From positions 4,422,025 to 4,486,024 of the forward strand of contig CM021312.1 of assembly GCA_010645155.1 (NCBI GenBank): 64,000 nt of DNA. Reading direction: 5' to 3'. The DNA comes from Tigriopus japonicus. Taxonomy: Eukaryota; Arthropoda; Copepoda; Harpacticoida; Harpacticidae. Both the position numbers and the translations under genes were made by a program. This document shows, piece after piece, positions 23,918 through 36,613 of the stretch. Every line of letters begins with the position of its first letter. Position 1 is the first letter of the stretch. The notes under the pieces are model-generated. The model did no database searches, was not told the origin of the DNA, and worked only from the letters and a program-made list of their open reading frames with translations.

Positions 23918-26685
23918 TTATTCACCATTCTCCACTCCATCCATATCCTGAGCATCCATGTCCAACTCCTCAGGAGTCCCTCTGTTCGAGGGCCCGGCCT
24001 CTTCAGCGCCTTCGTCAATGACCATAGGTGCATATTGAGCGCGCTCTTCAGCGCGAGCAGCCTCGGCCAATCGCTGATCTTCGGCAGCTAGGGCAGCTTG
24101 AGTGGGTCCATAGACAGCTTCAGCCCTGCGGAAACGATCTTCCAGCTCAGCAAAGGCCAGAGCTTGCGATTCAGGGGTCACAGACGCGTTTTTGTCTGAA
24201 GCATTGCGAGCAAGTTGACGAATCACGGCTTGACGCATCTTGGTCTTGGCCTTTTCAACGCGCTTCCAGAATTCATCGGGCTTGATGTGTCTGCGAACAC
24301 CTTGCATGATTCCGCGAAGGTCAGCGTCCATGCTGTTGATGATCGACAAGTCAATAGGATATCCAATGTGGGTGACGGTGTGTTGTTTCATGTTGAAGCT
24401 ACAAGAGAGAGCCAGAAATGTTATTTTCATTCGGTTAGGGCCAAGGAATAAAGGTTTGACTTACCGTTGGATATGTTTGGAGTTACAAATCTTGCATTCA
24501 TGGGCCTTATCGTCGGTGTGGGTTTTGCGATGACGGTAGAGAGAGCTGGGGTCGGTGAGAATACGACCGCAAATCTCGCATCGGATCTTGGCCTTGCCAC
24601 TCTTACTGTAGACAATTTCACCATTTTCTGCAAAGACATAAATTTGTTATTTGAAGGAACTTAAGAAGAACTACGTCTCGAAACTCACCATCTCTGACAT
24701 AATTTGGGGGAATTCCTCGTTTCCTCTTTCCTGTGGCTGGATCCTCGTCAGACTTGGGAGACTTAGGAGATTTCGGAGATCTGCTAGAAGATTTCCCTTT
24801 GCCCTGGCCTTTTTTGGGCTGATTTTGATCTCGACTTAAATTCAGTGCTCCGTCATTTCCAGGGAAAGCATTGGCTCCACTAAGCCCAGGAAAAGCGTTA
24901 GCTCCACTGGTACTGGCAACAGGACTTGGAGGATTGGCATTGGCCCCGCTAGGTCCCGGAATCGGTTCAGGGAAAGCATTAGCTCCACCTCTGGGAGATT
25001 CGTGTCGGCGCATGTTTTGAGCGAATTGAGCAGCCAAAAGATTTTTCTAAAATAGAATGAAGACGTCATTTGGTTGCTCATAACCCAAGAATTTGGTGTC
25101 TTGCTTACCATAGCTTCATGTTCCTCAAGTTTTTGTTGTTGTTGCATGTTCGGCAAAAATGACCCTGGGGACCTTTGACTTCCAAGATGCATATCTAGAT
25201 AAAAGAAAGTTTGTTTAGAATTGATGTCCTTAAACACGAATTTTTTTTTCAAAGATCCTTACCTAAAGCTTTGATAGCTTCGATTTGTTGCAAAAGGCTT
25301 TGTTGGGGTTCACTAATATTACGGAAGGCATTCGAGTATAAACCCATGAGTAAGAGAGAGTTTTGAGCAGAAACATTAGGATCAACAAATTGTTGATCAT
25401 TTTGACGAGATCCAGAAGCCAAGGATGCCAAAGGATTATTACTGAGATGTTGAGCAGCGGCAGTTTGCAGCAAGCTGGAAGTAGTTGGTGGATACATACT
25501 TTCTGTGGGTGAGGGTGAACTCGTTTGGGAGGGACTTGTCACAGTGGAGGATGGTCGAGGTCGTATTCCAAAAGGATATTGAAATGGAGGGATAGCACCT
25601 TGATATTGGCTCATGGGTGGGAGAAAGGGTAACATTGCAGGATTAACCGGGAGTGAGGGATTATAATAAGGGTTATTAACCGGTATGGGAGGCGACTGCG
25701 AATCAGTGGACTGGGTACTGGAAGACGGACGACGTATTTTTGGAATTGCTCCAGTTTCACGAGTAAATGTGGTCTGATCATTAGACTTTGTTGGGTTGGT
25801 TTCCTCAGCTTGGCTGACCAACCTCACAGGTACGTAAGACTTCCGCGATCGCTTGCTCTTTTTGAGCTCATTTAGTGCAATCTGCTTGGCCAGAATTTCG
25901 TCCACCGTTGATGTGTTGAAGGGCTTTTGCTCTTCCTGAACCGGGGGTTTCACTGGGCTTGATGGCTTTTTGTCCTTACTACGTTGGACATTCACTTCGA
26001 TCACAATTTGCTCATCCTCGTCAGCTTCCGCGATGGTAACGTAAGATAATTGAGGACTAACGGGATTTCCTTCAGATTCATCTTCCATGAATGGACTGTA
26101 AATGAAAAATTTGAAATCAAGAACTTGTACTTCCAAAGAAAATTTGTCATTTTTTTCATCATTTGTCATCAACTTACGGAATTCCAAGGGCTCGGGCAAA
26201 CAAACGGAAATCAGCCTCTTGACGGCTGGATATCGTCACCTCGCCCGTGTACATAAATCTGGTAAGATCATGAATGAATGGGGCAAACCGTCGGTCCAAT
26301 CCAAGCTTGTACCCTTTGGAACATTTCTTGCCACCCTTGACCCTAAGACAAACGTCAAAAGCCTCTCGCAAACGAAGGGATGCATATCTAAATGCACTTT
26401 GATGACCAGGCATATCAATTGGACCACAACCAATCACGCAATCAGTATCACATCGATCCTGTGAAAAAAATGAAACATGAACCTCTGGAAATTGATTTCG
26501 AGGCAAAGGAAGTACGTAAAATCAAAATGAAACCTTACCAGAAGCTTTTTGTACAAGATTTCGCCTTGTTTCCTATCAAAATTTTTCCACTTGAAGGTAA
26601 TGGTTGGCACCAAAGCATCTTTGCCCTCGATCCGTATTAAAAGACCTTTCTTGGGATCAGGTTGAGCGGAAGCAGATTGATCCAT
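23918..26685 (-). CDS. BTB/C2H2 zinc-finger protein A, 7 coding exons
   Basis: Exons on the minus strand: 26685-26539, 26458-26178, 26095-25263, 25194-25109, 25046-24689, 24627-24465 and 24398-23918. All have GT-AG borders and matching phases, giving 782 codons. BTB/zinc-finger proteins are nuclear DNA-binding regulators that dimerise through the BTB fold. The N-terminal 143 residues form a diverged BTB (TFKWKNFD; DTDCVIGC; GHQSAFRYAS; LTRFMYTGEV). Residues 143-420 are Ser/Pro/Thr-rich and probably disordered. Residues 450-568 carry four GANAFP/GANANP repeats and SPKSPKSPKS. Two C2H2 fingers follow (585-605 and 613-633, both C-x2-C-x12-H-x3-H, first with DPSSLYRHRK). The tail 634-782 starts HIG and is charged. 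The BTB lacks the usual D-x-x-L helix wording, so dimerisation is unproven. ATG 26685 lies 8 nt inside its exon, so a 5'UTR exon exists upstream. Confidence 0.9.
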
Positions 26686-26858
26686 AGTGAAATCTGTAAG
26701 ATACACAAAAAATTGCAAAACATTTTAAATTTTAACACTTTGTCTCATATTTCTTTATGAAATGTGAAAATAATTTTGGAATGGGGTAAAAAATCTTCCA
26801 AAATGAGTGGCCCCGAAGTTTGACCCATTAGACTAACTAGCTCAAACTAGATACAAAA

Positions 26859-27080
26859 GTCAACACCCAACCTCTCTCCGAGAAAAAGTCAACACCCAAC
26901 CTCTCTCAGAGAAAAAGTCAACACCCAACCTCTCTCAGAGAAAAAGTTAACACCCAACCTCTCTCCGAGAAAAAGTTAACACCCAAAACACCCAAGGTCT
27001 ATAAAAGAAAAAGTAAAAAAACTCACCACCTCTCTTAAAGAAAAAGTCAACAACCAACCTGTCTCACAGAAAAGTAACCC
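26859..27080. repeat. 29-bp minisatellite in 5'UTR intron of gene A
   Basis: Four near-perfect 29-bp units start at 26859, 26888, 26917 and 26946 (GTCAACACCCAACCTCTCTC then CGAGAAAAA, with A/C and C/T variants). Degenerate units continue to about 27080. The array lies inside the inferred 834-nt first intron (27527-26694) of gene A. The CT-rich and A-rich halves alternate. Confidence 0.88.
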
Positions 27081-27527
27081 CAACATCTCACAAAAAACTT
27101 ATTCTTAAAGTAAATGAAATAGAAGCCAAAAGTATCCAAATTCTTATCAACCATCCTTAAACATGAATCCGAGCCTTGGGGCAAAATATCTCAAACAGAA
27201 TGAAAATTCCAATCTTCTTGTCTATTTGAAGAGATACAGATTTCCCTGAAGCTACTAGATCTTGATTACCTTTCCTTGAAATGAGTTGACAGGAAAGATC
27301 TAACCAGTAGGCTCTTGAATGCAAAGCATCATGAAGAACCAAAGGATTGAATTTTAAAATGTGTGCAAGCTTTATGAAAAATACACTAAGACCAACTAAA
27401 CTCCCGATATATATTTGTTAATCAGTTTATAATGCTGCAGTAATGCAGTAACCACTTCCAACATGATACGACCCTTTCAAATTAACTCATATTTACTGCA
27501 ACTGTTTCAAACAAACAAGATATTTAC

Positions 27528-27640
27528 CTTATAATGAGATTTCTTCCAAGGATCACAAGATGATTTTGTTTTGAAGACACGAATTTAAGAGAAGCTAACA
27601 AGAGCGACTATTCAGATGAACTGTCACTGGACGACTGAAT
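27528..27640 (-). promoter_or_regulatory. Probable 5'UTR exon and start region of gene A
   Basis: On the minus strand a good donor TTATAAG|GTAAAT ends an exon at 27528, paired with the acceptor CTTACAG|ATTTCACT just before the gene A ATG. An Inr-like TCAGTC lies at 27638-27633 with no TATA box upstream. The start site is inferred only. Farther upstream, 27829-27861 holds two GATCTTGACC direct repeats, i.e. GGTCA half-sites on the other strand. Confidence 0.4.
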
Positions 27641-28399
27641 TTTAGAATTGAAAAGGATTGCGTTCAGACTTTGCCTCGAGATCCACTGCTCTTTCATTCC
27701 ACGCCGGTCAGCAGGCTAGTAAACGGCCGATCGCCAGAAGCTCAAAAGCTAGCCCCCTATTAACGGGTACAGGTTACACAGTCCTTGTGCTCTGATTTCG
27801 CTCTCGGACGAGCGCGCTCTTCTCTCCAGCCAAGATCTTGACCACAGGTCTGTGATCTTGACCAATACTTTCACTGTTGTGGAATATATGTTTCATGGGC
27901 ATGATACACGATGAGCAGAGTACTTTGAATGCATAAGTTAAATCAGATTAACATATCTTTTTTATTCCTTTCGGTACTTTCTTCTAACGAATACGCATTA
28001 CAGTGATACCAAACCATTCTTAAATTGTTGAGGAGCCCACATATCTCTCCTGATTTTAGAGTAGTTTCCTCAGGTTCAAACCGACGCCGTTTTTGAGAGA
28101 TTCTAGCTGCCGGTGTTTCTTGGTAGCTCCTCATGCGAAGAAGTAGGTCAAACCAAAACCTACTCCGCCCACAAAATCGTCTCTCTCCAACATTTCCCCA
28201 AATGATTCGCAAACAATGTCAGAACTTCTAAATTAGCACTATATTTCTTGACTAGCGCCTTTTCAGATTTAAGTTACTAAAATAATAACGAGACCAAAAA
28301 CCTAAATTTTACTTTATTTCTTCCTCCATAATTTTTTTTTTGACGAAATACATGACCTGATTTTACATTTGGTCTAGAAAGAGACGCCACTTCCAAAGA

Positions 28400-28882
28400 A
28401 TGTGGCCAAGATTGTTCACAGCTTGGTCAGAAACCTATGTGGTCATCCCTTTGATAGCAATAGCAGTCCCTGTAGGCTGGTGGTGTGAGATCATGGGATC
28501 TTGGCTACACGCTGACCGCACATTGCGACCACATGACAATGCAGTCGTCCTGAGAGGTAGCCACGATCTCTGGCTACATACAACAACTACTAGCAGTGTA
28601 CAGTAGTACTATTCTTCAACAATAACAGCAACAAGCTCGACTAGTGCTGGGTGGCTCTTTGCTCCAGTTATGATGATCGTTTCCTTTCTTGTCCGTGTCT
28701 CAGTTATGAGTGCCCATTTTGTCCTGTCCCACCAGCACACTTGGGTGAGAAATCACGCCAATTCTTCTACTGGTAGTTGGAATCTAATTGAATGCGTGAT
28801 GAAGAGGATGAGATTGCCAAGAAATAGAGCTGAGTTGGAAAGGGCGGAAGCTACCATGAAGGAGCTATCAACTGTATTCTAG
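28400..28882 (+). CDS. Possible small one-TM protein, SMIM12-like
   Basis: From ATG 28400 the peptide MWPRLFTAWSETYVVIPLIA starts like the small integral membrane protein SMIM12 (M-W-P at the start, a Thr-Tyr near residue 12, then a single hydrophobic segment ending in VG). A second piece, NLIECVMKRMRLPRNRAE to the stop TAG at 28882, could be the second exon. Joining a GT in GGCTG|GTGGTG or GGCTGGTG|GTGTGA (about 28477-28483) to TGGTAG|TTGG (about 28774) keeps the frame and gives about 64 residues. Splice choice is uncertain and the similarity is by memory of the family, so this is tentative. Unspliced, the first frame simply stops at 28606. Confidence 0.33.
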
Positions 28883-29308
28883 CCACTGCAGCCAATCCTT
28901 TTGTTTCAGTTGAAGTGGACTGTACTTCACAAAAGTAACGATCGATGCCAAACTGTGGATCAACCCTTGAATTATGAATACTAGAGAGACATTTTGTGTA
29001 CAATCAAAGCTGGATATAGGAAGATTGTCGATAGGCAAGCAGCACCAATCGAGAGTTTTCATATTTTAAGAGATGTTGTGTTACAGAGTATTCTTATACT
29101 CAGCTTGGGCTGAATTTGTATATTCAGAGAATGAGGTACCCATTTACAACCAAAAAGTTTACCCCTATCACTCGTTGTGAACCATCTATTAGATGAAAAC
29201 AGAATTGCTTGATATGAGGATTCAAAGTCAAACGACTGCAACCAAAGCTAATTAGAAGAGTAGTTTTGCTCAGTAGCAACATTATTTTCATTTCCAGTTA
29301 TTCTTGTA

Positions 29309-29868
29309 CAGGGTGCGCCACTTAAAATCGGACAGAGGTTTGATAAAGGCTAGCAACGCCAATTTCAATTTTAGCGTGAAAACCCCCAAATCCAGCTCAT
29401 AGATGAATGACTTGTTATTATTTTGAGGGGATTTGGAGACTTAAGCTGTTTCAGCAAGAAAAAACGCAACCAAGAACGATGCTATTAAAAAGATTTGTTG
29501 TCCAAGGCTTGTCTGAGAGGACCATTGCTTCAAGGCTTCTTTTGATCTTAATCCAAGAACTTTACTTGTTAGCCCATTCTGAGGAAGAAGGTGGGGAGTA
29601 AAGTTTAAAAAAATGCCTTCCTTGGCTGCAGCCTTAAAAGCTTCATGGGCTAAAACTCCGGCAGAGCAGGTGTGGATCATTTGCTCATGTGCAGAGAAGA
29701 GATTGAAGACCGTAATAAAAAGCGAGAAGCTCTATGTCGAATAACTTAGAAATAGGTTTGTAAAATATTGTTGCAATCAATATCACTTGAACAGGTGCTT
29801 TTTGATTCGACGGCTCAGTTCCCTTAAATTATCAATTATTCATGTCCGATTTTAAGTGGTGCACCCTG
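29309..29868 (+). mobile_element. Internally deleted mariner-type element, TA-flanked
   Basis: The terminal inverted repeats are nearly perfect over about 27 bases. The left end reads CAGGGTGCGCCACTTAAAAT and the complement of the right end CAGGGTGCACCACTTAAAAT, both continuing CGGACA. TA duplications flank them (29307-29308 and 29869-29870). Inside are a helix-turn-helix-like piece (RFVVQGLSERTIASRLL, about 29485-29535) and a piece matching the transposase C-terminus (LKASWAKTPAEQV ... AEKRLKTVI, about 29630-29720). The whole catalytic centre is gone. It could be mobilised only in trans. Confidence 0.88.
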
Positions 29869-29870
29869 TA

Positions 29871-32800
29871 GGGTTGACCTGCACGAGAAACTTTCTTCAC
29901 AAGTCACAAACCCAATAATTTTCGTTTAGTCTGTATGGAGATCTCCCGTAGAATATAGAGATTGCAGATTTAGAAGTACAATTTGTCTGGAAATGTTAAC
30001 TCCACTAATTTGAATTGCTCAAGAAAGCCTTGTTAGTATACTATACGTTATCATGGCAATTTAAAGTTTAGTTCAAATAGCCATCCCCAAGTATAGTCTC
30101 TGTACATAACCTGCAATTGAAAGACAGCTTATCTTCTAGGACTACACACGAGGATGGTTGTATGCGTAAACAAAACTTTGATTGGCCTTACCCAAACTAG
30201 TGCAGTTCAAGAGTTTTTGTAATTTAATGTTGATTTAAAGATCTAATTTGCATTAAATACAACCATAACTAAGTCTGGAAATCCCGTTGTCAACCTGATT
30301 TCATCATCATATCTTAGTATAACGACAAGTTATGAGGTTAAGGATTCTTATATAGCAGATATGTATCCTTAAAACGTAGATACTTATCCTTAGAGCAGTT
30401 TTGGAACGCTGTACTTGAATGAAAATGCAAATGAATTTTAAGCACATTTTTGATAAAGTGGGCTTCTGGCACTATTGCAGAGGTTTGTATCGAGAATTGC
30501 CGGGAAATGAAAGCTACTGGGCATACGAAAACTTCCTACGGAATTGGATACATTTCACAGAAAAAAGATATATGTATCTTTGATACATATGCAAACTTCC
30601 AAAGATGAACGAGAGCTTATAATTGTTACGCTTTTTTGGGCCCAACAATGCATTTATTCGTATACACGGAGATTAATTGTAGTATACTCAAGTTATTTCA
30701 ATGAATGCAGGTAACATCCTCCCTAAAAATTTGGTTTGGATCGGATTCTTATTTACCCTTAACGAATAAAACTAGATCAAGCGTTGACCTTCTGAAGAAT
30801 CTGGATCAAAGCAAAGATGCTCATAAAATACACCCAATTTTTTCACCAACTTCGAAACTTCTAACTAGTCATGATTCATGATTTCAACAAGCACTTTAAA
30901 GGAAGGGTTGGGAACTAGCAGGTCGCCTGTTAACTGCACTCATTCCAGTTGCTCAAGTACATCTTAACCAGGCCAAATTAACGGTTCTCCAACTGACTCA
31001 GAAGTCGCAACATCGTGTTAAAAATGCACTCCAATAAACTGATTTAATTTTGGTTTATTTCACTTCTTGAATTAGAGCATGTACAATAGTTAACATGGTG
31101 CCTATACAGTAGATGGACTAAGAACTCTTACTGTCGAAATAAAGTGATCAAACTCTAATTCCTTAGTCATTCATGTTTGCAGTAATGGTGCGCGTAAACC
31201 TAGTTTCAATTAAAGAAGACCTTGGCCTACAATTCAATCCCTTTTTTTTAACTTTCAGAGTAGTTTTGGTTGTAAAATTATTTAACATAGTTCATGAAAC
31301 GTGTATCTAGTAATTCCAAGACATATTAGATCACATTTTAACGCAACATATTTAAGCACTAAATAACTGTTAAATATTATTGAGTCAGATTGACGAGCTT
31401 CAAGTACACTTTTTGGTCATCAGTTGCGATTGAGAAGCAGGTGCTGGGCCGAGAGTGTGCTCAAAGACCTTTAATCTGACTAGCACTCTAAAGCACTCTA
31501 AAATTATGTTTGTATCTGTTAACATGCAACCTTTTATCGCATTTTTTGGTCGTCTCTACTTGTCGTTGAAAGAGCATAAATCAGAGGGGGAAAAATTCAG
31601 GCACTGGCCCCGTAAAAAAGTGTCCTCATCTTACCATCGTTAAGTCAGATGATAGTTACACTAATTTGAAATGCTCGAGTAATCAAAAGTATAAACCAAA
31701 TAGCCCTGCTCGAGTACAGGGTTGTCCATAGACTACGGTATAAACTAGACTGAGGTGCTAGTATCACATTTTATCATCAAACTACCTCAACAACTGATCT
31801 TATAAATGATGTTTATAGACGGTGTTTACTAGGCACATTATGTTCTCCAACGACACTGGAACTTGGTTGTTTTGGCTGTACTTTTGTATGCTCGATTATT
31901 TGAATTACTGCACTTAAAAAATGAACTTTTGTCACGCCTTCGTCAATGACCATGCAAACTTTTATCAAGTTCTTTAAATGACTTATTTCAATCTGGTTTA
32001 AACTTTTTTCTTTCTTCCCTTATACTTTGTAGAGATAGAGAAGAGTTTTGAGTGGACTCGCAATGACCAAAAAATAAGCAATAAACTATGGCTCATATTA
32101 ACAAACTAAACAAACCAATGAATTTAATGAACACGAGCAAAGCTACTCTAAATCCAATACCCAATGAATCAGTCACTACCTCCTTCTTTCGCAAAAGCAT
32201 CACATCTCCGACCTTGTTTTCGGCATGCTTATAGACAAAAATATATGAAAGGAATCCATTTTCCAATGCAGTAAGGGGGCAACCCAAGTTGGAGCTTTAG
32301 GTCAGGGCATTGAACTCCACATTGTACGATATCTGGAAAAGGGTGTCGTGTCGTCGGTCAGTTTTCGCTAGCTGGACATGTCAATAGCCTGCCTGAGTGA
32401 CCGCTTCTGGCTTGGGGTTGTTTCCAACTTCCACTTGGAAGTGCAGTGAGTAGAACGAACAGCTTCCAAGAGTGCGAGTTCTGGATGGAAAGGAAAAGAT
32501 AGAGCAACAAAATCTAGTACTAAGCTACGTCGAGAAGAACATGAAGGGCAGTTGAACGGACGAGGAAAAGAGGGTGGATGAAAGGTCAATGGACCTCTCA
32601 GGACACCACTTTTGTATGCACAACTCAGACTGGCTTGTTTCTTTGAAATATAAATAGCTATATTTGCTGAATTGAAGATAAGATTGATTCAGTTTGAGCT
32701 TGTAAATTTGGCGAAGTAGGCTGACCGGCACAATCAGGTTTAGGTAGCTTGAGGGTCAGCTTGACAAGCAATCTGAGGGAAATTCCCGGTTATTGACTTT

Positions 32801-35800
32801 AAATCATAAGCTCACGTCCCAATGACTCCAATGGCAGCTAAAAACAATACAGACCTTGTTTCATAAGTGACAGAAGTGGAATTTGAAAATAGCATCAAGA
32901 TTTGCAATGGAAGCCAAAATAACTTACCTCTATTTTGAACACTGTTCTGTGTTCTGTTCTGTAAAGAAAAGCTAAGTTGAAGCAAAACAAAATTTCTAAT
33001 AGACAGACAAAATGTTTGTAATTTTTTGAATGAAGTGAGGCAGAATTAGGCGCTCAATAATTTACCCTTTAAGAGAAAGAAGCACTTTTGTTGCTATCCT
33101 GAGGGACAGAAGCACTCTTGGTAAAAGTTGTGTGAAAGCAAATTGAGAACATAAGCCCGTATGTTTTGTTTGCCCCAAGACAGACTAAAAGCAAGCTTTC
33201 AATATTGACTTCACGTGTATCTTAAGCTAGGGAAGGCATTGCTTACCCAATTTTTTGGTAGAATCTATGTAGACGCAAACATTCAAATAACGTCATTTTA
33301 GAAAGCTTAGAGCTTTAGAAAGTCCCAAAAAAGGTAAACGTCGCTGTTGAAGTATGCTTGAAGCATGCATCCCCAATCACAAAACATATTACCTTAATCA
33401 TTTTTTTTCTCCAAATATCTTATTTTGGATGGGTCCTTAGGTTTTGAAACAAAGAGCATTGTAAAGACTCGTGTATCCGACGATGGTTGTATCTAGTCAA
33501 GGAAAAGTTTGTTGAATAAAAGTTTCTGAAAAAAGCTCTAAAAATAATAGAGTAACTTAAGATTCAGAACCACCACTCTAAATTAAAAGTCATCTTCTGA
33601 GAAAGGGGCTAGATGCACTTTCAATGCCCTCTTTTACACCATCTTCCGTCAGCTTTGAACGTGTTGAAGGCTCCATCTTTGGCATATTTTGGGCAAGCCT
33701 TCAGAACGTATTGTTCAATGCACTAAAAAGTTATCTTGCATTATGTTCCTGGGACTTCCTCTTATTTAAAAGCCATCTTGTAAATGTACACTTTGACCTT
33801 AAAGTTCTTATCCTTTGAGAAAAGGTTGTTCAGAGCTTTTGTTCGAGAACGATTTGAAACAACCAAGAGTTTAAATCGATATGAGGGCGGTAAAAACAAG
33901 GTCTTCTTTTATTGAGTTGTTCGAATGACGAGGTTCTTTTAATTTAAATGGCCCTGAACTGCATAACTACCAAAGCAATTATATAATTCTACATGAGAGA
34001 ATTTGCTTGTAGGGGTTCAAGTCATTCTGTTATGCTCAAGTTGAGTCTTTGCATTGTTGGAAGCTTTTAATCACTAAAGGGGTAACAGAGAAATGTCACT
34101 TCAGAACAGTCAGTGAAGATTTGTTTTGAACACACTACATTGATCCAACAGCAAGGATGCCAAGTTACTTGATTCATCATACATTGCTCTTGTTCGACCA
34201 AAGCAGTTGAATAAGCAAATTGCCACTGACTCCCTGAAAGCACAATTGGGTTGTGAATCACTTAACTTAGCGTGTTCAACATCAAATCCCATTGCACACA
34301 CCGTGCAGGCTTGTTGACTCACACATATTTTCGGAGTTTTTTTTTCTGTGAGCCCTCTATTAATCACGTGAGGTGGAAAGTGTAGAAATAAAAATAATTG
34401 TGAATAAGAATGTGTTAATTTTTGTTGTGTCGAACACAAAAGAGCAAAAAAATGCACGAATATTTGGAGCATTGTTTACGTTAAGTTATCAATATTTGGA
34501 TGTAACTTAATCCATTTTATATCAGGGTTTGGCAAACGTCAATTTCAAGTTTGTTGGTAAGAAAAAAGTAAGAATATTTAAAAACTACTTCCGAGATCTT
34601 TCTTTCAAAGCCATATAATGTCATTTCTGTAAAGCAAAGATTCCATGTCCTTAAATGATTCTTAAACCCCGAATTACACAAATAAGTTTTTTGAAATCCA
34701 ATCAAGATGATTTATCTTCCTTAAAATATGCATCTTGTAAAACGTTCTATAAAAATAAAATGAAAAATAAGCAAGACCGATCGTAGCAAACTCATTTGCA
34801 GACAGAGTATGGTAAAAACCAGTTTTTCTTGATATGTTGAAGTTTCGATTCCAGATCCAGAAAACAAGGAGGTGGATCCTCTTAATCGGGGTGGATTAAA
34901 AATGGATTGGATCGTTGATGTGAGGATTAATGGCAAAGGTCTTGACAGTTACGTCAGAAATTTGGGCAATACTCAATCAAAATCTGGCCCAAATTTCCGT
35001 TGGTGAAGATACAGTAGTACTAAGCTACCTGAGAAGTTCAAAGAATGAAATGAACCGTTGACATCTGAAGACTGAAAAGATCAGCTTAACTAGGGCAAGA
35101 GTTGTTTAGTGTTTATGTTTGACTGCAGAGATGGGTTAATTAAACTCCAACAACCCTTTCAAAATCCTGAAATATAAAAGATAATTCCGAGACTCCACTT
35201 TAGAAGAGTCATTTCTTTAGCGAGTAAAATTCCATTGTTGTTATTATTCATGTGCAGAGTTGATTTTTTTCAAATAAACCAATAACCATCAAAGACAGAA
35301 ATGTTTTCAAGGGTAGATTTTTCGGGTTTTTCTTCATTTTGCTTGATTAACTTTCAAAAGACGCTGAGAACAAGTTTTGAAAATTGTAACGCTAAAACTG
35401 ATTCCTGTCATCTGAGCGATTTCTAAATGTACTATTGAATATAACCATCTCTCAAATAAGACTTCACTTGAACTTTGCAGCATTTGTTTCGATGTTTTGG
35501 CTGATTTTTGTTCCCATTTTGAGACATTTCTTGCTTGCTGGCTTGTTTGCCCAAAAAAAATCCCTCTTTAACGAATGTTTTTTTGTGTGATGGTATTTCT
35601 TTTACAGAACGCAAATTTACAGACATTGCAAAGGTTTTCATATCAACAGTTTTTCTTTTAACGCCACTTCACATCTTCAAAAATTTTTCATTTCAAAACT
35701 GGAGAAGAAACCAATTTGACATTTTGGCAACATTATCTCACATAACAAAGAATCTCAATCTATACCACATATCTTATTATTTAAACCATTGCTGTGACTT

Positions 35801-36000
35801 AAGCGACATCCGTTTTAAGTACCCGTCATCTTGTATAACATTTTTAAGCTGAATTGTGTTTTCTCAATGGTTAATAAAGCTCTCGGAAATGTAAAGCTTT
35901 TCACCCAAAAAACAAAAAGTCCAATTTACAAATGTGTAAAATTGGGCTATCTGCTATATCATCAAAGATAGAATCGCCGTTTGATCTTTCTCCGGCGGCT
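29871..36000. other. Intergenic, repeat-rich, no gene recognised
   Basis: No exon chain was found. Copies of a CTCGAGTATAC-associated dispersed repeat lie at about 29995-30080 and 31650-31735. Inverse TTGAGGTAGTTTG lies at 31778-31800. A piece at 34105-34165 matches 63345-63405 (both AGATTTGTTTTGA ... GATGCCAAGT-like), so the same unknown repeat occurs at both places. The rest is unassigned. Confidence 0.45.
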
Positions 36001-36004
36001 AAGA

Positions 36005-36185
36005 GTATGTATGTGCAAACGCAAAAATGTCGAGAAAATCGCCGCTCTTGTCTTCGAAGAACGAATGCGGATTGGGCGGGAGAAGCGCTCTTTTCCCTAG
36101 GCGCTCGCTAAAGTTCGGCGAGCGCTCGCTTTCCGGACCTTTCGGAGAGTTAAACCGTGAACCGGGGATCAGCGCTCAGAACACC
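36005..36185. other. GC-rich island with hairpin
   Basis: This block is far richer in G+C than its surroundings. It contains GCGCTCGC at 36102 and GCGAGCGC starting about 36119, a perfect 8-bp stem with a 9-base loop. A repeat of the AGCGCTC word occurs at 36084, 36121 and 36171. A 67-codon open frame (36027-36230) covers it but matches nothing I know. Confidence 0.4.
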
Positions 36186-36613
36186 AATCAAGAGATCGCC
36201 TTCAAGGAAAATTGTTTTATGCTCTTTTAAGGACAAGTAAGTTGCATGGAAAAGTTGGCAATTTTGCGCATTGTGACCAGGGTTGGATCAATTTGTCTAT
36301 GGTTAAAAAAATGGGATGAATTAAGGAAATTATGGATTCATTTTTAAGCATACTCTTTTGGGCTTTCGTAGGTTTACGAAATGCTGTCAAACAAACCATT
36401 TTTCAAGAGGGTAAAAAAATAGCTGCAATTTCACCTTTTTAAGTTTCAGACACTAAAACTACAATACAAAAACAGTTAAAGAGGGTATCCAATCCCATCT
36501 GCATAACATCCGTACCCATTCACATTTATCACATCATGGAACAAGTGAAGTTAAAATGGATAAACAAGCCAATGACATCCAACTCAAATGGACGAAACGT
36601 TCATATTTTTATA

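Noticed and set aside
24028..24533. Plus-strand frames over gene A exons
   Set aside because: These are antisense shadows of the zinc-finger and tail exons on the minus strand.
32368..32731. Frames on the minus strand near 32.4-32.7 kb
   Set aside because: They are low in domain-like content and have no exon chain.
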